A DNA stretch of 39,275 bases from Ilumatobacteraceae bacterium (GCA_021298435.1 JAJTFJ010000016.1:1-39275), one strand, 5' to 3'. Counted from the stretch's first letter, positions 24,119 through 34,166 are shown. Notes: a model not told the origin generated them from the sequence alone. Numbers and translations are program-made.

Positions 24119-25996
24119 TTATGCGCGGTACGCGACAGCGAGCTCTGCAACTTCACGCATGATGCGTGAGATGTCGAAGTCCTTCGGTGTGTACACGGCG
24201 GCCACACCTTGGCTCATGAGCAATTCGCGGTCTTCTTCGGGAATGATTCCACCCACGATGACGGGGGCGACATCGGGATCTTCGTCTCGAGCGCTAGCAA
24301 CAATCTGCTCAGGCGTCAGACGGATACCGCTATACACAACTTCCATTCCTGCATCACGCGCAGCAACAGCAATCTGCTCTGCACCATTGGAGTGACCATC
24401 AAGACCTGGCTTTGCAACGAGGAAACGAGGTGGGCCACCGGCAATTGACTTCACAAACTCAGCAACTTCGGCGAGTGCGTGAGTACGACGACCAACTGCA
24501 GCGCCAACACCAGTGGGTGCACGGAACTCGCCAAACACTTCGCGGAGCACAGCTGACCATTCGCCAGTTGTGCCACCGGCTTCGGCCAACTCAATCGATG
24601 CTTCCATGATGTTCTCGTCGGATTCAGCGGCAGCACGTACGCGGGCAAGTGCTGCTTGCACTCGTGCGTTGTCACGGGATGAACGCCATGCTGCGACATC
24701 GGCAATCATTTCGTTTTCTACAGCAGGGTCAACAACAAGAATGTTTCCAGGCACAGCAAGCGGGCTGTCTTCTGACTCGGTGTATGAGTTCACACCAACA
24801 ACAACTTGTTCACCGCCTTCGATGCGACGAGTACGTGTTGCCATCGAACGCACTAAGCGACCCTTAAGTTCATCAACAGAATTGAATGCACCACCGAGTG
24901 ACAGCACTTCTTCAAACTCTGCCCATGCAGCATCGCGAAGCTCCGCAGTGCGTGCTTCGATGACCTTTGATCCATCAAAGATGTCTTCGTACTCAAGAAG
25001 ATCTGATTCGAATGCAAGCACTTGCTGCATACGCAATGACCACTGCTGGTCCCACGGACGAGGCAAACCAAGAGCTTCGTTCCATGCAGGCAACTGCACG
25101 CTACGTGCACGAGCATTCTTCGAAAGTGTGACTGCGAGCATTTCAAGAACGATGCGCTGAATATTGTTTTCTGGCTGCGCCTCGGTGAGACCAAGCGAGT
25201 TCACCTGCACGCCATAACGGAAGCGACGAGCCTTTGCGTCGGTGACGTTGTAGCGCTCGCGACCAATACGATCCCACAACTCGGTGAACGCACGCATCTT
25301 GCACACTTCCTCAATAAAGCGAATGCCGGCATTGACGAAGAATGAGATAGAACCAAAGACTTGGTCGAACTGTTCATCATCGACCTGACCGCTTGCGCGA
25401 ACAGCGTCGAGAATGTCAACAGCGGTGGCAAGTGAGTATGCAATCTCTTGCACTGGTGTCGCACCTGCTTCTTGCAAGTGATACGAGCACACGTTCATCG
25501 GGTTCCACTTCGGTGCGTTCTGTGCACACCATGCGACCATGTCGACGATGAGTCGCTTGGATGGTGCTGGCGGGAAGATGTACGTACCGCGTGAGAGATA
25601 TTCCTTCACGATGTCGTTCTGCGTGGTGCCACGAAGTTCTTGTGATGTGGTGCCTTGCTCGCGTGCATTGGCTACGTAGAGAGCAAGCATCCATGCAGCA
25701 GTGGCATTGATGGTCATCGACGTGTTCATCTTGCCCGGAGGAATGGAGTCGAGCAGTGTGCGCATGTGGCCGAGGTGGGCGACAGGAACGCCAACCTTGC
25801 CGACTTCTCCGTGCGCCAATACATGGTCGGGGTCGTATCCGGTCTGCGTCGGCAAGTCGAATGCAATGGAGAGACCGGTCTGGCCTTTGGCCAAGTTGGT
25901 GCGGTAGAGCTGGTTAGAAGCCGCGGCGGTGGAATGGCCCGAATAGGTGCGCATTAACCATGGGTCGTCACGGCGGGGGGTGCTTGCGTCAGTCAC
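24119..25996 (-). CDS. ecm: Ethylmalonyl-CoA mutase, shortened in the B12-binding domain
   Basis: Adenosylcobalamin mutase (625 aa from GTG 25996) that rearranges (2R)-ethylmalonyl-CoA to methylsuccinyl-CoA. The N-terminal barrel matches the MeaA/Ecm type: DDPWLMRTYSGHSTA, GQTGLSIAFDLPTQTGYDPDH, NTSMTINATAAWMLALY, YLSRGTYIFPPAPSKRL. The C-terminal B12 domain keeps the axial ligand His535 (LDGHSNG, 532-538) and VGGIIP, but D533 to GG583 spans 51 residues against about 79 in the usual DxHxxG-x41-SxL-x26-28-GG layout, and the SxL segment is absent. The frame runs back to 26158 inside aat, but GTG 25996 gives the family N-terminus. It lies 43 bp downstream of aat. Confidence 0.9.
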   Translation of the reverse strand: MTDASTPRRDDPWLMRTYSGHSTAAASNQLYRTNLAKGQTGLSIAFDLPTQTGYDPDHVLAHGEVGKVGVPVAHLGHMRTLLDSIPPGKMNTSMTINATAAWMLALYVANAREQGTTSQELRGTTQNDIVKEYLSRGTYIFPPAPSKRLIVDMVAWCAQNAPKWNPMNVCSYHLQEAGATPVQEIAYSLATAVDILDAVRASGQVDDEQFDQVFGSISFFVNAGIRFIEEVCKMRAFTELWDRIGRERYNVTDAKARRFRYGVQVNSLGLTEAQPENNIQRIVLEMLAVTLSKNARARSVQLPAWNEALGLPRPWDQQWSLRMQQVLAFESDLLEYEDIFDGSKVIEARTAELRDAAWAEFEEVLSLGGAFNSVDELKGRLVRSMATRTRRIEGGEQVVVGVNSYTESEDSPLAVPGNILVVDPAVENEMIADVAAWRSSRDNARVQAALARVRAAAESDENIMEASIELAEAGGTTGEWSAVLREVFGEFRAPTGVGAAVGRRTHALAEVAEFVKSIAGGPPRFLVAKPGLDGHSNGAEQIAVAARDAGMEVVYSGIRLTPEQIVASARDEDPDVAPVIVGGIIPEEDRELLMSQGVAAVYTPKDFDISRIMREVAELAVAYRA

Positions 25997-26039
25997 GGGT
26001 TCAGTATGGCAACGGGTGGGGGCGTTCCCCACAGCAGGG

Positions 26040-26696
26040 CTATGGCTGGATGGCTGAGGCCAGCAATTGCAGGTATTTCTCGCGCGGAATTGCAATACAG
26101 CCGAGGCTCTCCAGGTGGTCGGTGCGCCACTGAGTATCGAGCAATTCCATGCCGTCAAGAGTCATCAGTTGTACAAGATGCATCAGGGCCACTTTCGATG
26201 CATCGGTCTCGATATGGAACATGGATTCACCTGCGAAAAACCTGTTGATGCGCACTCCGTAGAGGCCACCCACCAAGTCACCTGCTTCATTCCAGACTTC
26301 GACACTGTGTGCGTGGCTTTCTTTGTGCAGGTCGGTGTAGGCGTCGATGAAGGTCTGGTTGATCCAGTTGCCATCAGTGCGCATGGAGCCACATAACGTC
26401 ATCACTTCCGTGAACGCTTGGTTAACCGTGCAGGTGAACTTCTTGGCACTTTGTTGCATGGACCGAGTGATGCGAAGTCCATCAAGTGGGATCACTCCGC
26501 GATCAACAGGCGACCACCACGCAAGTATTTGCTCACTTGAGAAGATGCGCGCTTTGACAAACATCGGGAACATGCCGTGCGCGTAGGCATACAACAAAGT
26601 ATCTATTTCTAAATCTGCACCAGCATGAACGATGTCATCATCGGGCCAGAGATCAGGCGCAGGGAATGGCCATCGGCATTCTGTCGGCGGCTTCAT
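26040..26696 (-). CDS. aat: Leucyl/phenylalanyl-tRNA-protein transferase
   Basis: Aat (218 aa) attaches Leu or Phe to N-terminal Lys/Arg of proteins, creating N-degrons for ClpS/ClpAP. Family landmarks are FPAPDLWPDDDIVHAGADLEIDTLLYAYAHGMFPMF, ILAWWSPVDRGVIPLDGLRITRSM, NWINQTFIDAYTDLHKESHAHSVEVW and VGGLYGVRINRFFAGESMFH. It lies 18 bp after the 3-hydroxyacyl-CoA dehydrogenase gene on the same strand. Confidence 0.95.
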   Translation of the reverse strand: MKPPTECRWPFPAPDLWPDDDIVHAGADLEIDTLLYAYAHGMFPMFVKARIFSSEQILAWWSPVDRGVIPLDGLRITRSMQQSAKKFTCTVNQAFTEVMTLCGSMRTDGNWINQTFIDAYTDLHKESHAHSVEVWNEAGDLVGGLYGVRINRFFAGESMFHIETDASKVALMHLVQLMTLDGMELLDTQWRTDHLESLGCIAIPREKYLQLLASAIQP

Positions 26697-26714
26697 GTCA
26701 CCTACCTGAATTCA

Positions 26715-27557
26715 TCAGTACGTATAGAAACCTGAACCGGACTTGCGACCGAGCTTGCCAGCGGCAACCAAACGACGAAGTGTTGGAACGGCTGCGTAAT
26801 TCGCATCTGCGAACTCTGCATACAACGCATCAAGGATGGCGAGTGATGTATCGAGACCGACAAGATCGAGCAATGCGAATGGGCCCATTGGGAAGTTGCA
26901 ACCGCCCTTCATTGCGGTGTCGATGTCTTCCATTGTTGCGGTGCCTGTTTCCCAAATGCGAATTGCATTGTTGAGGTAGGGGAAGAGCAATGCGTTCACG
27001 ATGAAGCCTGCGCGGTCCTTCACCTGCACGCCATTCTTTCCGCACTGTGCAGTGAATGCGTTTGCAGCATCGATGGTTTCATCTGATGCAGTTATTGGAC
27101 GAACAACTTCGACCAATGGCATTGCTGTTGCAGGGTTGAAGAAGTGAATGCCGCACACCTTGTCGGGACGACCGGTGGCCATTGCCATTTCAACAACAGG
27201 AAGCGTGCTGGTGTTGGTCGCAAGAATTGCACTTGGCTTGACAGCCTTGTCGAGTTCAGCGAAGAGAGCTTTCTTGACGTCGAGGTCTTCGACAACTGAT
27301 TCGATCACGAGGTCACAATCAGCAAGATCTGCGATCTTGTCGGTGGCTGACAAACGGCCAAGGATCGCAGCCTTGTCGTCTGCTGTGATCTTCTCGCGGG
27401 ACAACTGCTTGTCGAGACCCTTTTCGATGGAGGTGATCATTGCCTGTGCTGATGCAGCACTGCGTGAGCGAACGATGACTGTGTAGCCAGCCTTCGCAGC
27501 AACTTCTGCCAAGCCTGAACCCATGATGCCTGAGCCGCAAATACCGATTGTCTTCAT
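26715..27557 (-). CDS. 3-hydroxybutyryl-CoA dehydrogenase
   Basis: 3-hydroxyacyl-CoA dehydrogenase (280 aa) of the short, stand-alone butyryl type. The Rossmann motif is GSGIMGSG (8-15), followed by the signature HFFNPATAMPLVEVV with the catalytic His, and KDRAGFIVNALLFPYLNNAI. It interconverts acetoacetyl-CoA and 3-hydroxybutyryl-CoA, upstream of crotonyl-CoA. GGGAGG stands 6 nt before the ATG. It heads the minus-strand series dehydrogenase-aat-ecm-peroxidase-DUF1761, which links it to the mutase two genes downstream. Confidence 0.94.
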   Translation of the reverse strand: MKTIGICGSGIMGSGLAEVAAKAGYTVIVRSRSAASAQAMITSIEKGLDKQLSREKITADDKAAILGRLSATDKIADLADCDLVIESVVEDLDVKKALFAELDKAVKPSAILATNTSTLPVVEMAMATGRPDKVCGIHFFNPATAMPLVEVVRPITASDETIDAANAFTAQCGKNGVQVKDRAGFIVNALLFPYLNNAIRIWETGTATMEDIDTAMKGGCNFPMGPFALLDLVGLDTSLAILDALYAEFADANYAAVPTLRRLVAAGKLGRKSGSGFYTY

Positions 27558-27631
27558 TTCAAACCTCCCGAATGAGTACTCGCGAGGCTAACAACAGGCC
27601 CTTCTTTTTGAAGAACCCGCAGTGAAAGCGC

Positions 27632-28486
27632 TTACTGCTCGGCGATGGTGATGGTCTTGACGGTGACCGTACGGCTGGGCTTGCCGCCAAGGCCGTCCAT
27701 GGTTGCCTCATGAAGACCGATGATCTTCTTGATGACATCGAGACCCTTGGTGACCTTGCCGAAGGTGACGTAGGTGCCCTGACCGTCGAGGGCAGATGCC
27801 TTCGGACCTGTCACGAAGAAGAACTGGGCTCCGGCCGAATCGGGAGCGCCGGTGCGGGCCATCACGAGGTCACCCTCGGAGTATGCATACGGGCCACCTT
27901 CGTCTTTGATGGTGTACCCGATGCTGTCGCTCGCGCTGAAACCGCCACCCTGGATGATGTCGATGGAGGGGTCAGTACGGAAGATCGTGGTGCCGTCGTA
28001 GTACTTGTACCGAGACAATGAAACGAAGTTATTCACGGTGCCAGGCACTGCCTGGGCGTTGAGCGCAACGACAACCGAGCCTTCAGATGTGTTGAAGGTC
28101 GCGGTGTAGGACTTCGCAGGATCAATGCACTTCTTCATCGAGTCGCTGAATTCCTCGACACGCTTCTGGGAGCCATCGGTCTTCGGGCAGGCAGTGGTGC
28201 CTTCAACAATGGTGAGGGGCTTGCCGGCCACAGTTGATGCGGGGGCATTGGAGGAATCCGTTGATGCCGAGGTGTCGGTTGGTGCAACAGTGGTGACAGC
28301 AGGTGCGGCTGTCTCGCTGCCGCCTCCCAGCTGGGAGATTGCGAAGAGTGCAATCACCAGGACGGGGATGCCCACCCCGAAGATCAGCCCACGCTTGGTG
28401 AGCTTGCTGCGCTGTTGTTTCCGGATGCGTTCCTGACGAGCGCGATCGCGGTTGGCTTTTTGACGTTCTCTTTTATCTGTACCCAC
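27632..28486 (-). CDS. Membrane-anchored cyclophilin-type peptidyl-prolyl isomerase
   Basis: Cyclophilin (284 aa) with a basic cytoplasmic start ([24 protein letters not shown]), one membrane helix ([20 protein letters not shown]), a Thr/Ala-rich linker and an extracytoplasmic isomerase domain from about residue 120. The domain is recognised by [42 protein letters not shown] and GTYVTFGKV. It likely assists folding of exported proteins. The start is GTG 28486, 9 nt after a TAACCT box. It is divergent from lysC. Confidence 0.92.
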   Translation of the reverse strand: MGTDKRERQKANRDRARQERIRKQQRSKLTKRGLIFGVGIPVLVIALFAISQLGGGSETAAPAVTTVAPTDTSASTDSSNAPASTVAGKPLTIVEGTTACPKTDGSQKRVEEFSDSMKKCIDPAKSYTATFNTSEGSVVVALNAQAVPGTVNNFVSLSRYKYYDGTTIFRTDPSIDIIQGGGFSASDSIGYTIKDEGGPYAYSEGDLVMARTGAPDSAGAQFFFVTGPKASALDGQGTYVTFGKVTKGLDVIKKIIGLHEATMDGLGGKPSRTVTVKTITIAEQ

Positions 28487-28495
28487 GAAGTCGGC

Positions 28496-28501
28496 AGGTT
28501 A
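28496..28501 (-). promoter_or_regulatory. Candidate -10 box of the cyclophilin gene
   Basis: TAACCT on the minus strand lies 9 nt before GTG 28486. It stands back to back with the lysC box in a 42-bp intergenic region. Confidence 0.3.
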
Positions 28502-28513
28502 GTACCTCACGGG

Positions 28514-28519
28514 TATCCT
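28514..28519 (+). promoter_or_regulatory. Candidate -10 box of lysC
   Basis: TATCCT lies 9 nt before the GTG start at 28529. There is no Shine-Dalgarno, so near-leaderless initiation is likely. Confidence 0.35.
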
Positions 28520-28528
28520 CTTCCATCG

Positions 28529-29791
28529 GTGGCACTCATTGTTCAAAAATATGGCGGCACGTCGGTCGCAGACCCTGACCGCATTAAGTCGGTGGCGGAC
28601 CATATTGCCTTCACGCGCAAGCACGGAAATGACGTCGTCGTGGTCGTTTCGGCCATGGGAAAGAGCACCGACAACCTTTTGTCCCTTGCCAATGCAGTCT
28701 CCGATGTGCATCCGGGCCGCGAGATGGACATGTTGCTCAGCACCGGCGAGCGCATCTCGATGGCGCTGTTGTCTATTGCCTTGGCCGGAATCGGCGTTGA
28801 GGCTGTCAGTTTCACGGGTTCACAAGTCGGCATCATCACCGACACCATTCACACCAAAGCCAAGATTCTGGAAATCACCGGCGATCGCGTTCGTGACGCA
28901 TTGGCAGAAGGCAAGGTTGTTGTCGTTGCCGGATTTCAGGGTGTGTCGACCAGCAATGAGATCACGACACTGGGACGTGGCGGGAGCGATACCACCGCAG
29001 TCGCAATTGCTGCGGCGCTGAATGCCGATGTGTGTGAGATCTACACCGACGTAACTGGTGTGTTCTCCGCTGACCCGCGTATTGCACCACAAGCTCGCAA
29101 GCTCACTCGTTTGCAGTTTGATGAGATGCTTGAGATGGCTGGTGTCGGTAGCAAAGTTCTCGCGCTTCGATCAGTCGAATTCGCTCGTAATCACAATGTT
29201 CCTATCCATGTTCGTTCCAGCTTCACTTGGGAGCACGGCACGTGGGTGAGCGCAGAAAAATCACAAGGAGACACTTCAATGGAAGAGCCAATCATTTCCG
29301 GCGTTGTGAATGACGCCAGTGAATCAAAGGTCACTGTTGTTGGTGTGCCTGACCGCCCCGGTATCTCAGCTGCACTGTTTGAAAACCTTGCGAACGCAAA
29401 CATCAACGTTGACATGATCGTGCAAAACACATCGAAAGATGGTCTGACCGACATTTCTTTCACGATGCCAAAAGCAGATATGAAAGTTGCAGAAGAAATC
29501 GTGTCGCGCGTTGCATCAGAAATCGGTGCACAGGGCGTTACTCACGACTCAGAAATCGCGAAAGTTTCTTTGGTGGGCGCAGGTATGAAGACAAGCCCTG
29601 GCATTGCAGCCAAGATGTTCCGTGTTCTTGCAGACAACAACATCAACATCCATATGATCTCGACGAGCACCATTCGTGTTTCAGTCGTTGTGTCCTCTTC
29701 AGACATGGAATCTGCAGTTCGTTCGCTTCATACAGCGTTCGATTTGGACTCTGGTACTGCGTATTCGGCACCATTGCCCGAACGCAAGTAA
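28529..29791 (+). CDS. lysC: Aspartate kinase, alpha chain
   Basis: Aspartokinase (420 aa from GTG 28529) phosphorylates L-aspartate, the first step to lysine, threonine, methionine and diaminopimelate. The kinase domain shows VQKYGGTSV (5-13), [33 protein letters not shown] and [16 protein letters not shown]. Two ACT domains follow from about residue 265 ([63 protein letters not shown]), so feedback inhibition is expected. The frame runs back to 28415, but GTG 28529 gives the family N-terminus [10 protein letters not shown]. An internal start at codon 251 probably produces a separate beta chain. Confidence 0.95.
   Translation: MALIVQKYGGTSVADPDRIKSVADHIAFTRKHGNDVVVVVSAMGKSTDNLLSLANAVSDVHPGREMDMLLSTGERISMALLSIALAGIGVEAVSFTGSQVGIITDTIHTKAKILEITGDRVRDALAEGKVVVVAGFQGVSTSNEITTLGRGGSDTTAVAIAAALNADVCEIYTDVTGVFSADPRIAPQARKLTRLQFDEMLEMAGVGSKVLALRSVEFARNHNVPIHVRSSFTWEHGTWVSAEKSQGDTSMEEPIISGVVNDASESKVTVVGVPDRPGISAALFENLANANINVDMIVQNTSKDGLTDISFTMPKADMKVAEEIVSRVASEIGAQGVTHDSEIAKVSLVGAGMKTSPGIAAKMFRVLADNNINIHMISTSTIRVSVVVSSSDMESAVRSLHTAFDLDSGTAYSAPLPERK
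29279..29791 (+). CDS. Aspartate kinase beta chain from an internal start
   Basis: In-frame ATG at 29279 (codon 251 of lysC) is preceded by AAGGAG (29265-29270) with an 8-nt spacer, one of the best ribosome binding sites in the window although it lies inside a gene. The product (170 aa) would be exactly the two ACT domains. Aspartokinases of Corynebacterium and Bacillus (isozyme II) make such a beta subunit of about 160-172 residues from an in-frame internal start near codon 250 to form alpha2beta2 enzymes. Production here is inferred from that precedent. Confidence 0.7.
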   Translation: MEEPIISGVVNDASESKVTVVGVPDRPGISAALFENLANANINVDMIVQNTSKDGLTDISFTMPKADMKVAEEIVSRVASEIGAQGVTHDSEIAKVSLVGAGMKTSPGIAAKMFRVLADNNINIHMISTSTIRVSVVVSSSDMESAVRSLHTAFDLDSGTAYSAPLPERK

Positions 29792-29812
29792 CGAGCCTGC
29801 AATACTCAACTA

Positions 29813-31692
<1,880 letters not shown>

Positions 31693-31696
31693 TTTT

Positions 31697-31714
31697 GTCG
31701 CGTTATTGCGCGAC
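31697..31714. terminator. Hairpin between convergent asd and receiver-like gene
   Basis: GTCGCG (31697-31702) and CGCGAC (31709-31714) form a 6-bp stem with a 6-nt loop, just after the asd stop and across the opposing stop. No T-run follows on either strand. Confidence 0.35.
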
Positions 31715-32191
31715 GGTGTCAGCAGTATCTGCCGTGACTTCTTCGGTCACGGTTGCATCTTCTGCAACTGCTTCTTCCGCGATCTCTTCTTCAAGATCAG
31801 GTGTGGGAATACCTTCCGCGTAGCAACCGCCACCGGCAATTGCGGTGACAGCTTTGCGCAAGCGAAGTGAGTCGAGAGGCTTGATGGTCCATCCGTCGGC
31901 ACCGCTACGGCGCGCCATGTGAACATCGGCAACGCGATCGAGAAGCATGAGGACCGGAACCTTGGGCAATGCACCACTCGACTGGTCGAGGCGAAGGTCC
32001 ATCGTGATGGCCATGCCGCCCATGCTGCCGACCTGCATATCGAGGATGGCGATGTCGGGGGTGTTGGCTGCAACAGCGGGAGCAACCTCACGGCCGTTGG
32101 AAAGTACGGCAAATGTGGTGGAGGGAGAGTCGAGCGCGGCTTTGACCTCGTTGACGACCCACTGGGCATCGGTTGCAATCAGGATGTGCAC
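31703..32191 (-). CDS. Stand-alone receiver-like protein with acidic tail
   Basis: A 162-aa protein whose first ~115 residues resemble a response-regulator receiver domain. The candidate phosphorylation site is D51 (DIAILDMQVGSMGG) and Lys104 is in WTIKPLD. Only one acid (D8, IATDAQW) of the usual acidic pair is present, and the conserved Ser/Thr after beta4 is hydrophobic (VPVLMLLDR). The pocket is therefore degenerate. There is no output domain; the C-terminal 35 residues are Glu/Ala/Thr-rich. The start is GTG 32191 (MHILIATD), since the longer open frame lies inside the ATPase gene. It is 10 bp downstream of the ArsA-like gene, so a role linked to those ATPases is suspected. Confidence 0.7.
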   Translation of the reverse strand: MHILIATDAQWVVNEVKAALDSPSTTFAVLSNGREVAPAVAANTPDIAILDMQVGSMGGMAITMDLRLDQSSGALPKVPVLMLLDRVADVHMARRSGADGWTIKPLDSLRLRKAVTAIAGGGCYAEGIPTPDLEEEIAEEAVAEDATVTEEVTADTADTVAQ

Positions 32192-32201
32192 GGGAAGAAC
32201 T

Positions 32202-33311
32202 CTACTGCCGAGCCTGTGGGGCTGCGAGTTGCTGGGCCAAAACCACAATGGATTCCATGTCATGGATGTCAGAGGGCATCTCGGTTGCCGTGGAGGAAGG
32301 GACTCCAGCAAATTTCTCTTGAGCCCGAGCGAGGAACCCGTTGATGCCTGCTTCGGCGCGTTCGGCGTCTTCACACAGTTCTGCCAAGAGAGCGTGTGCT
32401 CGTGCAGTGTCTCCACTGCTTGCGGTTGCTGCAAGATGCTCAGCTGTTGAGGTGGTGGTGCCGAAACGAGGAGGCATGCGATTCGCAACGATCATCTTCA
32501 ACGTGATGCCAAGACGCTTCAGTTCGGAAACGAAATGATTTGCTTCTTTCAATGCATCAGGTGATGGTGCGGTAACGACAACGAAGCCGGTTTTGTCACT
32601 GCGGAGCGTGTCGGCCACTGCAAGTGCACGGCGTGAGAATTCGTTTTCCATTCCGTCAAACGCTTTGAGGAATGCAGCAACACCAGAGAGTGCATCAGAA
32701 CCGACAATGTTGGAGATGAGTTTGAGAACGGGAGTGAGTGCAGCATTTGCAATGCGGAAACCACCACGACTTGGCGCAATGAGAAGACGCACAATCGGAT
32801 GCTTCAAGAAACGTGCCAGACGTTCTGGCGATTCAAGAAAGTCCAATGCGTTTCTTGACGGTGGAGTATCAACGATAATGAGATCAAAACGTTCGTCATT
32901 GCTGAGTTCGTACAGGCGTTCGGCAGCCATGTAGTCGCGAGTACCAGAGATGGAACGCGAGAGATTTCGGTAGAACGAGTTCTCCATCACTTCACGTGCG
33001 CGTTCGGGCGTGGGTGATGTACTGCGCACCAAGTTGTCGAATGTTTCACGCACATCAAGCATGGTGACCCACAATTCTCCAATGGAATCAGTGTTTACTT
33101 GCTGTGGTTCGTTACCAAGATCATTTGTGAGGCCGATTGCATCAGCAAGACGTTTCGCAGGGTCAATGGTGATAACGCACACACGTCGACCCAATTGAGC
33201 AGCGCGAACACCGAGCGCAGCAGCCACACTTGTCTTCCCCACACCGCCTGTGCCGCACGTGACGAGAACTTGTGCATCAGCGCAAAGTGCATCAATCGTG
33301 AGCGTGGTCAT
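32202..33311 (-). CDS. ArsA/Get3-type anion-transporting ATPase family protein
   Basis: P-loop ATPase (369 aa) with the deviant Walker A of the ArsA/Get3 group, CGTGGVGKTS (19-28), the switch-like ITIDPAKRLADAIGL and the DTPPSRNALDFLESP motif characteristic of actinobacterial ArsA-like proteins. It has no arsenic operon context. Paired genes of this kind occur in mycobacteria and Streptomyces, where a role as cytosolic sensor or targeting ATPases has been proposed. Its ATG overlaps the stop of the other ArsA-like gene (ATGA), so the two products are probably partners. The Get3-type zinc CxxC motif is not seen. Confidence 0.88.
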   Translation of the reverse strand: MTTLTIDALCADAQVLVTCGTGGVGKTSVAAALGVRAAQLGRRVCVITIDPAKRLADAIGLTNDLGNEPQQVNTDSIGELWVTMLDVRETFDNLVRSTSPTPERAREVMENSFYRNLSRSISGTRDYMAAERLYELSNDERFDLIIVDTPPSRNALDFLESPERLARFLKHPIVRLLIAPSRGGFRIANAALTPVLKLISNIVGSDALSGVAAFLKAFDGMENEFSRRALAVADTLRSDKTGFVVVTAPSPDALKEANHFVSELKRLGITLKMIVANRMPPRFGTTTSTAEHLAATASSGDTARAHALLAELCEDAERAEAGINGFLARAQEKFAGVPSSTATEMPSDIHDMESIVVLAQQLAAPQARQ

Positions 33312-33646
33312 GGCAGAGCGTCAATCGCGAGAGCAAGGTCTTCCACCATTGCAGTGACAAGTTCGCCACCATCAAGACGACGTCGTGTGACGGTCATTTG
33401 TGGAAGTTCAAGTGTGGAACTGAGAACGGCGATTGCTTCTTGTTGCGCTTGGGAACGTTGCGCTGCATACGTATAAGCATCGACAAGTTCTTGCGACATG
33501 TCTGTCGTTGACAGTGATGGAACGTCAGATTCTTTCTTGTTGACAACAACGGGTGCCAAAACAATGTGAACGTCATCGCGCAATTCAGTTGCTGCTTCCA
33601 CAGTTTCTTGCACGGGTGTCATCGCTGGTGTTGTCACCATCAGCAA
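33308..33646 (-). CDS. ArsA-like ATPase, C-terminal part in a shifted frame
   Basis: This 112-codon frame (TTG 33646 or ATG 33640) begins VTTPAMTPVQETVEAATEL, exactly the segment expected to follow the P-loop half that ends at 33640 in another frame. ArsA-like proteins of this group have a "V..P...PV.E" strand-helix here. The junction reads TGATG, so the stop of the first part and an ATG overlap by 1 nt. A single missing base near 33641-33646 (for example TGCCTG to TGCTG) would join both parts into one protein of about 281 aa. It could be a real split gene with coupled translation, a frameshift mutation or a sequence error. Confidence 0.7.
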   Translation of the reverse strand: MLMVTTPAMTPVQETVEAATELRDDVHIVLAPVVVNKKESDVPSLSTTDMSQELVDAYTYAAQRSQAQQEAIAVLSSTLELPQMTVTRRRLDGGELVTAMVEDLALAIDALP

Positions 33647-34149
33647 CGAGTTCCGTCAGCGAGCATCGCGAGAACTTCATCGGCTTGTTGCGCAATAGGG
33701 CCGGTAGCCAGTGCACGCTTCAGTTGCAGGGGAGCACGAACGAGATCGATGGCATGACCAGCTGCGGGCCCATCCACGATGATGATGTCGGCGCGCAGTT
33801 CCTTTTCGAATGCCTTGATCCGCCCGAGAACAAGAAGATCGTCGAGGCCAGGAGCCGTAGTGGCGACCAATTCGACGATGCCGGACTTGGCCAACTGGCG
33901 TGAAATAAGTCCCATGCCCTTTGAGGCGAGGTAGTCGGTGAGGGCATTGCCGGGGGTAACGGTGACCCTTTCCAAGCGTTCATGGGCAGGAACCTCAATG
34001 GTTTCAGCGTCAAACGAGACCAAAAGGGCTCGAAGGCCACTTTGGGCAGCCAAGAGCGCCAGCGAGCCTGCCACTGCGGATTTCCCCACGCCGCCTTTGC
34101 CAGCAACAATGAGGACACGCTGTGCCGTGAAAAAGTGGTGTGGTTCCAT
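33640..34149 (-). CDS. ArsA-like ATPase, N-terminal part with P-loop
   Basis: The first 169 residues (ATG 34149) of a second ArsA-like ATPase. It shows Walker A AGKGGVGKS (16-24), LLVSFDAETIEVPAHERLERV and the Walker-B-like IIIVDGPAAGHAIDLVRAPL, and then stops at LADGTRC. Family members continue for another 100 or more residues; that continuation lies directly downstream in the -1 frame. The longer open frame (start 34182) overlaps the divergent nfeD start region, so ATG 34149 is preferred. It heads a minus-strand unit with the intact ATPase and the receiver-like gene. Confidence 0.75.
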   Translation of the reverse strand: MEPHHFFTAQRVLIVAGKGGVGKSAVAGSLALLAAQSGLRALLVSFDAETIEVPAHERLERVTVTPGNALTDYLASKGMGLISRQLAKSGIVELVATTAPGLDDLLVLGRIKAFEKELRADIIIVDGPAAGHAIDLVRAPLQLKRALATGPIAQQADEVLAMLADGTRC

Positions 34150-34166
34150 AACGCAAGGAGAGACCT

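Noticed and set aside
25997-26158. N-terminal extension of the mutase frame
   Set aside because: It lies inside aat and does not resemble any mutase N-terminus. GTG 25996 begins the conserved DDPWLMRTYSGHST region after nine residues.
26040-26696. aat as part of a defence or toxin module
   Set aside because: It is an ordinary N-degron transferase with all family motifs, sitting among metabolic genes.
33630-33650. Programmed -1 ribosomal frameshift in the split ArsA-like gene
   Set aside because: There is no X-XXY-YYZ heptamer before the stop (sequence ACT CGT TGC TGA). A lost base or coupled reinitiation explains it better.
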